From positions 186,001 to 250,000 of the forward strand of contig NZ_JBHUOQ010000005.1 in assembly GCF_042686195.1 (NCBI RefSeq): 64,000 nt of DNA. Direction: 5' to 3'. Of this stretch, positions 32,534 through 40,526 are shown piece by piece. This stretch comes from Corticicoccus populi (lineage in GTDB: Bacteria > Bacillota > Bacilli > Staphylococcales > Salinicoccaceae). Position numbers and translations under genes: made by a program. How positions within the stretch are numbered: the stretch's first letter is position 1; the number at the start of each line of letters is the position of its first letter. Under the pieces are notes generated by a model. It worked only from the letters and a program-made list of their open reading frames with translations, had not been told where the DNA came from and did not search any database.

Positions 32534-33466
32534 TTAAGATTTTTGATTACCAAGTGTATCTATAAAATGCTTCACAAAACGCCCGCTGTCAACTTCCAAT
32601 GAAACCTTCATGTTCGGCTGCTGACCGAGCCTGTTGGAAAAGTCTGCGATGGTCTGACCGTAACTGAGTTCTCCCGTTATTTCAACATCAGTATACACTT
32701 CACGGGTGGTAATCAGGGATTCATCCAGTACATACCCGACCGTGAGTGGATCATGCAGGGCACAGGAATTACGCCCGTATAACTCTTCTCCGTATTTTCT
32801 GTAAACATCTGTAGACTGTTTTATAAAGTCATAATATTTTGTCCCTGCCAGTGTCTCAATATCACTTAAATCCATCATCGTTTGACTTGTGACATCAAGA
32901 CCAACAAGTGTAATATCCAGCCCCTTATGGAAGACAACCTTCGCCGCTTCTGCATCCGCATGAATATTAAACTCAGCCGCCGGCGTAATATTTCCCGGAC
33001 AATCAACTGCACCACCCATTACAACAATTCGTTTGATCAGACCTGCAATTTCAGGTGCTTTTTTCAATGCCAGTGCTAAATTGGTTAAAGGCCCCACTAA
33101 AATAATAGTGACTTCTCCGGGATATTTATTGACACTCTCTATAATAAAGTCCGCCGCAAATAGATTTTCTTCTGTGCCTTCGACAGTCATATCATCCAGT
33201 GCATTCCCGATACCGTCTTTCCCGTGTATATGAAAGACATGCTGCGCTTCCTTTAAGTACGGCTCTGAAGCACCGGGATATACTTTAATATCCTGCCGTC
33301 CTGCGAGCTGTAACACTTTTAAAGTGTTTTTTGTTACATTTTGAAGCGGGACATTTCCGTTTACTGCCGTAATTCCTAGAATATCAAGTGCCCCGCTCTC
33401 TACTGCATACAGTATTGCCAGTGCATCATCAATCCCTGTATCTACATCTAAAATCACTTTCTCCAT
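32534..33466 (-). CDS. Inosine-uridine type nucleoside hydrolase
   Basis: 310 residues. Calcium-dependent hydrolase that splits ribonucleosides to base and ribose. The N-terminal ILDVDTGIDDALAI provides the Ca-binding Asp cluster; VILVGPLTNLALAL, VVMGGAVDCPGNITPAAEFNIHADAEAA and the C-terminal CALHDPLTVGYVL with catalytic His complete the pattern. Base preference is not clear. Released ribose would suit the rbs genes 1 kb away, though they have their own promoter. Confidence 0.9.
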   Translation of the reverse strand: MEKVILDVDTGIDDALAILYAVESGALDILGITAVNGNVPLQNVTKNTLKVLQLAGRQDIKVYPGASEPYLKEAQHVFHIHGKDGIGNALDDMTVEGTEENLFAADFIIESVNKYPGEVTIILVGPLTNLALALKKAPEIAGLIKRIVVMGGAVDCPGNITPAAEFNIHADAEAAKVVFHKGLDITLVGLDVTSQTMMDLSDIETLAGTKYYDFIKQSTDVYRKYGEELYGRNSCALHDPLTVGYVLDESLITTREVYTDVEITGELSYGQTIADFSNRLGQQPNMKVSLEVDSGRFVKHFIDTLGNQKS

Positions 33467-33749
33467 CTCTTTATCCCTCCTGTGTTTATTACTTAATATA
33501 ACACTAAAAAAGACCGGTATACCATTAGTATAAATTTGTTCTCAGCCGGTTATTCCATCAGCGTTATTGTCACATCAACATGAAGCTCTTGAAATATACG
33601 TACCTTGGGAGAAATATAAAAAGACATAATCAAAATTGGAATAAATATATAAATTGCAAAATATTTCAAAAAAAGATGTTAAAAAAAGAGGAAAGGGAGT
33701 AATATTATACCAAGCATTGGAAGTCCACCCAAAATAAGGAGGTATTTTT

Positions 33750-33938
33750 ATGAAATATCGTATAATCGCTTCATTACTATTTTTGGTTATATTGAGCGTC
33801 GGTGTATTTTATGTTTTGCCAAATTATATTGGGGATAATCAGATGATGAATACTTTATTAGTCGGATTCATGGCTATACTTGGTTATATTATGACCAGGT
33901 ATGCACGGAATAAAGATATTAAGAAAAATAATAATTAA
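33750..33938 (+). CDS. Small membrane protein, 62 residues
   Basis: Two hydrophobic segments (about 5-24 and 34-50) and a basic, Asn-rich tail. AAGGAGG lies 7 bases before the ATG. A G+C-rich hairpin follows. It belongs to a group of three unrelated-looking small membrane genes in 0.9 kb. No family recognised. Confidence 0.6.
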   Translation: MKYRIIASLLFLVILSVGVFYVLPNYIGDNQMMNTLLVGFMAILGYIMTRYARNKDIKKNNN

Positions 33939-33963
33939 TTATGAATCATTCTACATTAAAAAA

Positions 33964-34001
33964 GGGCGGGCATGGGAGCATATCAATGTCCCGGCCCGCC
34001 C
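33964..34001. terminator. G+C-rich hairpin, probable terminator
   Basis: GGGCGGGC (33964-33971) pairs with GCCCGCCC (33994-34001), with a further GGA/TCC pair inside; AATTTTTTT follows at 34009. It stands between convergent small genes in otherwise AT-rich DNA. Confidence 0.75.
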
Positions 34002-34005
34002 AGTC

Positions 34006-34197
34006 TTAATTTTTTTCTAAAAGTCTATCAATACCCTTTAAAACTAAAAAAAGAGAAAAAATTGCTATTAAAATATAAACAATGGGAGCAGCATCTCCAT
34101 CCAGTAAATATAGATCACGATTAATTATAATATTCGGATTTAAAAAAAGGATAATACCACTTAACACTAAAAGAACAGAGTATATATTATTTAACAA
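34006..34197 (-). CDS. Small membrane protein, about 63 residues
   Basis: Two hydrophobic segments (NNIYSVLLVLSGIILFL and APIVYILIAIFSLFLVL) joined by a polar loop, and a charged end (KGIDRLLEKN). The only ribosome-site-like word, AGGGGG, directly touches an in-frame GTG at 34206 and is better spaced (8 bases) for the TTG at 34197, which I chose. No family recognised. Confidence 0.5.
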   Translation of the reverse strand: MLNNIYSVLLVLSGIILFLNPNIIINRDLYLLDGDAAPIVYILIAIFSLFLVLKGIDRLLEKN

Positions 34198-34365
34198 AGC
34201 AATCACCCCCTAAATTATATTTTTGATTTGTTATTAAAACGAGAGAATTAGAAATTGATTCAGGAATAGAAGTTAATATTCATTATAACAATAATTTACA
34301 AATTAATATATATAATACAGAAACACTCAGTCTTGAATAACTTTTAAAAGTGAGGATGAGAAAAT

Positions 34366-34581
34366 GTGAAAGATAAAAATACTGTCAGTGATTTTTTCAT
34401 TATTTTGATGGCCACCATGGCTGTGTTCTTAATTTTAATTGATTTTAATATAATTGGTTTTGTGATTATTCATTGTGCATTCATTATTTACGGCTGTAAT
34501 ATTTTTAAGAAGAATAAAGTATTAGGCTCGATTATTATATTACTAAATTTAGTATTTCTGATTTTTATAATCTTCAAATGA
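34366..34581 (+). CDS. Small membrane protein, 71 residues
   Basis: Three closely packed hydrophobic segments (FFIILMATMAVFLILI, IIGFVIIHCAFIIYG, LGSIIILLNLVFLIFIIF). Starts at GTG with GAGGATGAG five bases upstream. Very AT-rich. No family recognised; it could be a small structural or toxin-like membrane peptide, but nothing specific shows this. Confidence 0.5.
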   Translation: MKDKNTVSDFFIILMATMAVFLILIDFNIIGFVIIHCAFIIYGCNIFKKNKVLGSIIILLNLVFLIFIIFK

Positions 34582-34614
34582 AAATCAGAAACTGTAATAT
34601 TTGTTATACAAAAA

Positions 34615-34644
34615 AGGACAGTCAGCAATATGCTGTACTGTCCT
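34615..34644 (-). terminator. Terminator of the rbs operon
   Basis: AGGACAGT-C-AGCA / TGCT-GT-ACTGTCCT, followed on the minus strand by T6. Confidence 0.85.
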
Positions 34645-34651
34645 CATCTTA

Positions 34652-35563
34652 TTACTGGGATACTAATTCCAATTCTACTTTTATTTCCTCGTCAACGTCA
34701 TCACCATTGATTAAACTTTCCACTGTCTCAACAGCAGTTACTCCCATTAAGTCAGGCTGTTGTGCAATAGTTGCTGAAAGTTCTCCATTTTCAACCGATG
34801 CTCTCGCATCATCTGTACCGTCAAAACCGACTACCAGAACATTATCATCTGCAGCTTCAAGCGCACCTAAAGCCATTTCGTCATTATGTGCAAAGATTGC
34901 TTCGACATTTGAGTTCGCCTGCAGAATATTCTGTGTAACATCCAATCCTTCTGAACGATTGAAGTTTGCTGTCTGACTTGTCACAATATCAAGCGCATCG
35001 TCTGCAATATTATGGAATCCCTCTCCGCGTTCACGCGTCGCACTTGCACCAGGTACACCTTCTAATTCTGCTACAACTGCACCTTCTCCAAGTTCATCAA
35101 CAATAAATTGTGCAGCCATCTCTCCACCTTCAATATTATCTGAAGCAATAAACGCTGCAACCTCACCGCTGTCTACGGAACGGTCTACTGTAACAACTGG
35201 AATATCAGAACTGTTTGCTGATTCAACTGAGCCGGAGACTGCAGATGAATCTGTCGGATTGATGATCAAATAATCAACACCCTGCTGAACTAAATCTTCA
35301 ATATCATTTACCTGCTTAGATGAATCGTCCTGTGCATCAACAACCCTGACCTCATATCCTCTTTCTTCCGCAGCTTCTTCAATACCATCACGCAGTGTAA
35401 CGAAAAATGGATTATTCAGTGTTGAAATACTCACACCAACAACCACATCTTCATCACTGCCTTCCCCATTATCTCCGCCGCTCTCATTTTCTGATGTTGG
35501 TGAGTCCATTGAACATCCTGCAGCAAATACCAGTAATCCTAAAAACAGTAAAAATCTCTTCAT
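34652..35563 (-). CDS. rbsB: Ribose ABC transporter substrate-binding lipoprotein
   Basis: 303 residues. Signal peptide with lipobox FAAGC (Cys17), then a type I periplasmic-binding fold: VVVGVSISTLNNPFFVTLRDG, VDYLIINPTDSSAVSG, IPVVTVDRSVDSGEVAAFIASDN and IFAHNDEMALGALEA. Closely follows the RbsB pattern. Binds ribose outside the cell. Last gene of rbsRKDACB; AAGGAG precedes the ATG. Confidence 0.93.
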   Translation of the reverse strand: MKRFLLFLGLLVFAAGCSMDSPTSENESGGDNGEGSDEDVVVGVSISTLNNPFFVTLRDGIEEAAEERGYEVRVVDAQDDSSKQVNDIEDLVQQGVDYLIINPTDSSAVSGSVESANSSDIPVVTVDRSVDSGEVAAFIASDNIEGGEMAAQFIVDELGEGAVVAELEGVPGASATRERGEGFHNIADDALDIVTSQTANFNRSEGLDVTQNILQANSNVEAIFAHNDEMALGALEAADDNVLVVGFDGTDDARASVENGELSATIAQQPDLMGVTAVETVESLINGDDVDEEIKVELELVSQ

Positions 35564-35581
35564 TTAAAAACAACTCCTTAA

Positions 35582-36523
35582 TTAAGATTTATTTTTTCGG
35601 TCAATTAAGACCGCAACTACTATAACTAATCCTTTAATAATCTGCTGGTAAAATGATGAGACACCAATTAAATTCAGACCATTGTTTAATACGCCGATAA
35701 TCAGGACACCGATCAATGTCCCAATGATTCTCCCCTTACCTCCCATAAGTGAAGTACCTCCCAGTACAACCGCCGCAATGGCATCAAGCTCATATGAAGC
35801 ACCTGCCGTCGGTTGTGCCGAGTTCAATCTTGAGGCAAGAATGATACCTGCAACTGCCGACATCAGACCTGACAGTGCGTAAATCATAATCTTAGTTCTT
35901 TTGACTTTAATCCCGGAAAGTTTCGCAGCCATTTCATTACCGCCGATTGCATATGTACGCCGGCCGAAAACAGTCTTATTTAATACAATGTACAAAATAA
36001 TAAATATAACAAGCATTGTTACTGCCGGAACAGGAATACCAAAGAAATAACCTCTCCCGAACAATTGAAATATCAAACTATCGCTGAGTCCTGTAATCGG
36101 TCGTCCATCGGTGACAACCAAGGTGGCTCCTCTGTAAATCGTCATTGTTGCCAGGGTCGCGATAAACGGCGCCATTCCACCGACTGCGATTAAAAAGCCG
36201 TTAATTGCACCTGATAAAAGTCCAACAAGACAACCGAGCAGCATTGCAAATACCGGGTCAATCCCTGAAGTAATTAAGAGTGCAGTCATCGCACTGGACA
36301 ATGCCAGTATAGAGCCGACACTTAAATCAATTCCCCCTGTTAAAATTACAAATGTCATCCCAAAGGCAATCAGTGCATTGATTGATACCTGCCTCAACAA
36401 GTTCATGAGATTATCAGGGGATAGAAAACTTTGATTCATTACTGTAATCACAATGATTAATATCGTTAAGCCGAGCAGCGGTAAAAAGCGGTCAACAACA
36501 TCATTTAGTGTGAGTTTTTTCAT
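35582..36523 (-). CDS. rbsC: Ribose ABC transporter permease
   Basis: 313 residues with about ten membrane segments, BPD_transp_2 family. Typical RbsC words: GGIDLSVGSILALSSAMTALL, GAINGFLIAVGGMAPFIATLATM and LGGTSLMGGKGRIIGTLIGVLIIGVLNNGLNL. Overlaps the end of rbsA by 23 bases, suggesting coupled translation. Confidence 0.94.
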   Translation of the reverse strand: MKKLTLNDVVDRFLPLLGLTILIIVITVMNQSFLSPDNLMNLLRQVSINALIAFGMTFVILTGGIDLSVGSILALSSAMTALLITSGIDPVFAMLLGCLVGLLSGAINGFLIAVGGMAPFIATLATMTIYRGATLVVTDGRPITGLSDSLIFQLFGRGYFFGIPVPAVTMLVIFIILYIVLNKTVFGRRTYAIGGNEMAAKLSGIKVKRTKIMIYALSGLMSAVAGIILASRLNSAQPTAGASYELDAIAAVVLGGTSLMGGKGRIIGTLIGVLIIGVLNNGLNLIGVSSFYQQIIKGLVIVVAVLIDRKNKS

Positions 36524-38000
36524 TAATTTGTCCTCCTGTAGCCAATGTCATAATATTTTCCTGATCAATTTCGTTTCTATCTAGAATCCCTGTCAGTTTA
36601 CCTTCAAACATGACTGCCACCCTATCACTCAATCCTATAATTTCCGGAAGTTCAGAAGAAATAAGGATGATGGACATACCACGTTCTGTCAGCTCGTTGA
36701 TTAAGTAGTATATTTCACGTTTTGCACCTACATCAATTCCTCTTGTCGGTTCATCCAGAATAAGAATTTTGGGCTGACTGCCAATCCATTTTCCAATAAC
36801 TACTTTCTGCTGGTTCCCCCCGGATAATTCAGTCATGACTGAATTTTTTCCTGTTTTAATATTAAGTCTCTTAATCATTAAATCAGTGTATTCTCTCTCA
36901 TCCTTCCGCTTCATGAATCCAAAGTTCGAAAAGCTTTTAATGGATGGAAGTGTTAAGTTGTCCACCAGGTTGAAATCCAGGATTAATCCTTCACTCTTAC
37001 GATTTTCTGTAATAAAACCAAGTCCGTTTTTAATCGCATCTACAGGCGATTTAATAGATACATTTTCATTTTCAATTTCTACAGTCTTATCACCAGGGTC
37101 AACACCAAACAGTGCGCGCATAATTTCAGTACGCCCCGCACCCATCAAACCTGCGAAGCCAAGTATCTCACCCTTTTTTAAGGAAAAGCTGATATTATTC
37201 ACATTATGTTTCTTGTTCGATAAATTTGAAACTTTTAATATGTCCTCATTCACTTTTGTGTTTGAACGGTCTGGAAACTGATCCTCCAAATCGCGGCCGA
37301 CCATCGCCCTCACTAATGTCTCATAATTTGTCTCATTCGTTTTTTCATACAACACACTTCTACCGTCACGAAGTACTGTAATTTCATCTGATATCTTAAA
37401 TATTTCTTCCATTCTATGAGAAATATAAATGATAGAGACGCCGCTTTCTCTAAGTTCCTCAATGATTTCAAAAAGCACATCAATTTCTCTGTCTGTTAAT
37501 GCAGCTGTCGGTTCATCCATAATTAAGACTTTAGTGTTCATCATCAATGCTTTCGCTATCTCAATCATCTGCTGCTGTCCGACTGAACAATCGCCTGCAC
37601 GTTTTTTCAAATCAATTTTAAAGTTAAGACGTTCGAATACTTCCGTTGCTTTTTTCTTCATCACTCTGGAATTTAACAATCCGAATTTCGTTTCTTCATT
37701 ACCTATAAACAAATTCTCAAGGACTGTCAGCTCCGGCCAGATATTCAATTCCTGATGAATGAAAATAATTCCGTCTTTTTCAGCGTCTTTCAAATTGTTG
37801 TACTCTATATCACTGCCGTCTCTTGTTATCTGTCCCTGATCCTTTAAATGAATTCCCGATAGAATTTTCATCAATGTTGATTTCCCGGCACCATTCTCAC
37901 CCATCAATGCATGTATACTGGAATCATTTAATGTAAAGTCCACACCGGTTAACACTTTATTTGCAGCAAATGCTTTATGGATATTCTCCATTTTAATCAT
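36501..38000 (-). CDS. rbsA: Ribose ABC transporter ATP-binding protein (two ATPase domains)
   Basis: 499 residues, tandem ATPase domains. Domain 1: Walker A GENGAGKSTLMK (about 34), signature CSVGQQQMIEIAKAL, Walker B VLIMDEPTAALTD. Domain 2 has a degenerate Walker A, GLMGAGRTEIMRALFG, and signature LSGGNQQKVVIGKWI with ILILDEPTRGIDVG, as in all RbsA proteins. Energises ribose import. Overlaps rbsC. Confidence 0.95.
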   Translation of the reverse strand: MIKMENIHKAFAANKVLTGVDFTLNDSSIHALMGENGAGKSTLMKILSGIHLKDQGQITRDGSDIEYNNLKDAEKDGIIFIHQELNIWPELTVLENLFIGNEETKFGLLNSRVMKKKATEVFERLNFKIDLKKRAGDCSVGQQQMIEIAKALMMNTKVLIMDEPTAALTDREIDVLFEIIEELRESGVSIIYISHRMEEIFKISDEITVLRDGRSVLYEKTNETNYETLVRAMVGRDLEDQFPDRSNTKVNEDILKVSNLSNKKHNVNNISFSLKKGEILGFAGLMGAGRTEIMRALFGVDPGDKTVEIENENVSIKSPVDAIKNGLGFITENRKSEGLILDFNLVDNLTLPSIKSFSNFGFMKRKDEREYTDLMIKRLNIKTGKNSVMTELSGGNQQKVVIGKWIGSQPKILILDEPTRGIDVGAKREIYYLINELTERGMSIILISSELPEIIGLSDRVAVMFEGKLTGILDRNEIDQENIMTLATGGQINEKTHTK

Positions 38001-38013
38001 TGTTCATCCTCCT

Positions 38014-38394
38014 TTAGAAAAAGACATTGGAAACCAGAATGACGTTTGCATACGGGGTCGTCTCCCCGGTACGAATCACTGCTTTCGCACCTTTAGTTAA
38101 TTCCTTAAATTCTTCATGTGTGACCTTCTCAGCTGGAATATCATTTTCTAATGTATGCAGCAATGCTTTCTCTTTTACTTCTTCAGCATATATCTGCCTC
38201 TCAATGTGCATGCTTTCTTTAATTACTTCATAAGTATCTTTAAAAGAAGGGACTCCCTGCTTTAGGGATATATCAATTTTTTTCACACCTGCAGGTACAG
38301 GCAGCCCGCAGTCACCAATCACTATGGAATCTCCGTGCCCCAAATCAGATAACACTTTAGAAATCTCACTGTTCAAAGTCACTTTTTTATACAT
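38014..38394 (-). CDS. rbsD: D-ribose pyranase
   Basis: 126 residues. Converts beta-pyranose to furanose ribose for RbsK. Seen: LNSEISKVLSDLGHGDSIVIGDCGLPVPAG with the catalytic His/Asp and the C-terminal RTGETTPYANVILVSNVFF. Length is normal. Overlaps rbsK by 8 bases. Confidence 0.93.
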   Translation of the reverse strand: MYKKVTLNSEISKVLSDLGHGDSIVIGDCGLPVPAGVKKIDISLKQGVPSFKDTYEVIKESMHIERQIYAEEVKEKALLHTLENDIPAEKVTHEEFKELTKGAKAVIRTGETTPYANVILVSNVFF

Positions 38395-39271
38395 CTGCTT
38401 TCTCCCATTCTTCTAAAGTTGGTATCCCTGTCTGTGCACCGATTTTCTTAATAGCAATAGATGACGCCTTATTGCCGGCTTCAACAGCAGTTCTCAATGA
38501 ATATCCCTTATTTAAAAATGCAGCGAGCGCACCATTAAACGTATCCCCGGCTCCTGTCGTATCCACGGGATTAGTCAGTACAGCAGGTACACGAACTTCT
38601 TTCTCACCATCAAAATAAACTGCACCTTTTTCTCCCAAAGTCACAATTAATTTGTTCGGATATTTGCGGATGACCGTCTCTATGTCTTCTTTGAATAATT
38701 CTCTGCTCTCAATTTCATTCGGTGTAATCATATAACATTTCTCTAAATACTCAATTTCAATTTCTACAAACGGTGCCGGATTATAAATCAATTTAACTTG
38801 ATTCTCAAAACAGAAATCAATAATGTATTTTGTTGTATCCAAAGGAATCTCATTTTGAATGACAACATAATCAGCGTTTAAAATGACATCTGTTTTATTA
38901 TTAATCATTGTTGGTGTAACCATACCGTTAGTACCGGGAACAACAATGATTGAGTTATCGTTATCATAAATAGTAATGTGTGCAGTTCCACTATTTGAAT
39001 CTGCAAACGTTTCCATGTTTTCGCAAAAAATATCATTATCACGCAAATTATTCTTTAGTTTATCTCCAAAACTATCTCCGCCAACTGCTCCTATAAATGA
39101 TACTTCACTGCCGAGCCGCGCTGCCGCCACCGCCTGATTGGCACCCTTACCTCCAAATGCCGTTTTAAAATCTGTACCTAAAATCGTTTCACCTTTCTCC
39201 GGCATACGTGAAGCCTGTACTATAAAATCTGTTGATAAACTTCCAATAACTACAATACTCACTCGAACCAT
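38387..39271 (-). CDS. rbsK: Ribokinase
   Basis: 294 residues, PfkB family. FGGKGANQAVAAARLG substrate motif (about 41-56) and DTTGAGDTFNGALAAFL near the end with the catalytic Asp. Makes ribose-5-phosphate. The likely start is the GTG or ATG just ahead of VIGSLSTDFIVQASRMP. Lies between rbsR and rbsD with short gaps. Confidence 0.92.
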   Translation of the reverse strand: MVRVSIVVIGSLSTDFIVQASRMPEKGETILGTDFKTAFGGKGANQAVAAARLGSEVSFIGAVGGDSFGDKLKNNLRDNDIFCENMETFADSNSGTAHITIYDNDNSIIVVPGTNGMVTPTMINNKTDVILNADYVVIQNEIPLDTTKYIIDFCFENQVKLIYNPAPFVEIEIEYLEKCYMITPNEIESRELFKEDIETVIRKYPNKLIVTLGEKGAVYFDGEKEVRVPAVLTNPVDTTGAGDTFNGALAAFLNKGYSLRTAVEAGNKASSIAIKKIGAQTGIPTLEEWEKADV

Positions 39272-39278
39272 TCCTTTT

Positions 39279-40220
39279 TTAAGTACTTTTTCTTTGAATC
39301 AACTCTACATCAAGTATATTTCTTTTATTCTTTTCATCTTCCTGAATTAATAAAGCAAATGCCTCTTTTCCCATTTCATAAATCGGCTGTCTTACAGTTG
39401 TCAATTCAGGTGAAACCCATTTGGAAAATTCAAGATCATCAAAACCAATAATTTTAATTTCACTTGGAATATTAATATTATTTTCATTCAGAAAGCTTAA
39501 TACTTCATATGCATACATATCATTGGGACAGATAATCCCGTCAAATCCTCTAAAAAATTTCACATCACTTTTATCCATTAGTGTTCTTACAGAGATACTG
39601 TCTTTTACTTCACAGTTTATCTTTAAATCATTCAGTCTTTCAGATGCACCAATGGTGCGGTTTCTGAATGAACTGTATTTTTCAGGGCCTGCAATAATCA
39701 AAATATGTTTTGCACCCTGTTCTATTAAATGATCGGCCTGAATTCTCCCTCCTTTAAAATTATCCGCTTCTACTGATACATACTTGTCATTTACTCTGTC
39801 TATCATAACAACCGGCACTTTCAGATTTTGAATACTTTTCTCCACTGTCCATGTGGCTGTGATAATACCTGCACAGTTATTCTGATGAAATATTTCTAAA
39901 TACTTTTTTTCTTTATCTATATTCTGATCCGTATTCCCTAAAAGGATTCGATAGTTGTTTTCGTTAGCTGCATCTTCAATACCGCGTATCATTCTCGGGA
40001 AGTATGGGTTTGAAATATCCGGTACAAGCACACCAATGACACGTGATTTATTATTGTATAATGACCGTGCGACTTCATTCGGCACATAGTTCAATTTCCT
40101 GGCAGCATCAAGTACCTTCTTCTTTACACCGCTGCTTGCATATCCTGAATCATTTAAAGCTCTTGATACTGTTGCAACAGAGACACCGACCTCTTTTGCA
40201 ATATCTTTAATTGTTGTCAT
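39279..40220 (-). CDS. rbsR: Ribose operon repressor, LacI family
   Basis: 313 residues. Helix-turn-helix TTIKDIAKEVGVSVATVSRAL and hinge NYVPNEVARSLYNNKS, then a ribose-binding-like effector domain. The ATG at 40220 is preferred over an in-frame GTG 9 bases earlier because GGGTGATT is better spaced for it. First gene of the operon, with the operator TGTAAACGTTTACA just upstream, so autoregulation is likely. Confidence 0.9.
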   Translation of the reverse strand: MTTIKDIAKEVGVSVATVSRALNDSGYASSGVKKKVLDAARKLNYVPNEVARSLYNNKSRVIGVLVPDISNPYFPRMIRGIEDAANENNYRILLGNTDQNIDKEKKYLEIFHQNNCAGIITATWTVEKSIQNLKVPVVMIDRVNDKYVSVEADNFKGGRIQADHLIEQGAKHILIIAGPEKYSSFRNRTIGASERLNDLKINCEVKDSISVRTLMDKSDVKFFRGFDGIICPNDMYAYEVLSFLNENNINIPSEIKIIGFDDLEFSKWVSPELTTVRQPIYEMGKEAFALLIQEDEKNKRNILDVELIQRKST

Positions 40221-40239
40221 TTTAATCACCCGGTCGTTG

Positions 40240-40285
40240 TGTAAACGTTTACATATAATATATCACAGACTATTTCTTTTCACAA
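40240..40285 (-). promoter_or_regulatory. rbs promoter and RbsR/CcpA operator
   Basis: Minus-strand promoter TTGTGA (40285-40280), 17 bp, TATATT (40262-40257). Immediately downstream is the perfect 14-bp palindrome TGTAAACGTTTACA (40240-40253). It fits the LacI-family operator type and also matches the cre consensus at every defined position, so RbsR and CcpA may both bind. Confidence 0.8.
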
Positions 40286-40315
40286 CAAACAATTAATACA
40301 ATATCAAACCTAAAA

Positions 40316-40352
40316 TGAAAGCGTTGACAGTCATTTGAGCTAATGCTATATT
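40316..40352 (+). promoter_or_regulatory. bgl promoter with cre site on the -35 box
   Basis: TTGACA (40324-40329), 17 bp, TATATT (40347-40352). The word TGAAAGCGTTGACA (40316-40329) matches the cre consensus at every defined position and covers the -35 box, so CcpA binding should block transcription when preferred sugars are present. Confidence 0.85.
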
Positions 40353-40391
40353 GAATTGGATAAGAAAACTAAATATCAATTCTGATAAATA

Positions 40392-40484
40392 GGATTGTTA
40401 CCGGTGAAACGGGCAAGACCTAAATCGATGATTATTTACAGTAAATGACTGCTGTAAATATCTTTGGTTTGGGTCTTTTTATTT
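40392..40484 (+). promoter_or_regulatory. RAT antiterminator element and overlapping terminator
   Basis: The ribonucleic antiterminator (40392-40424) begins GGATTGTTACCGGTGAAAC and ends GGGCAAGACCTAAA, as in the targets of BglG/LicT-type proteins. Its last bases, AAGACCTAAA (40415-40424), are also the 5' arm of a terminator whose 3' arm is TTTGGGTCTT before T-rich DNA at 40475-40484. The two structures exclude each other. No antiterminator gene lies in this window. Confidence 0.88.
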
Positions 40485-40526
40485 TGTCTCATCTATCAGT
40501 TTTCAAAAATGGAGGTGCATTAATGA

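Noticed and set aside
33550..33669. A 39-codon minus-strand frame with a hydrophobic start (TTG) and tail VDVTITLME
   Set aside because: No ribosome site, a weak TTG start and no promoter or conservation evidence; kept out as a likely chance frame or remnant.
34578..34976. Plus-strand frame of 132 codons over the rbsB end and terminator, and similar long antisense frames across crtN, aldH, rbsA and ddl
   Set aside because: They lie opposite well-supported genes, lack ribosome sites, and their composition mirrors the sense-strand codon use.
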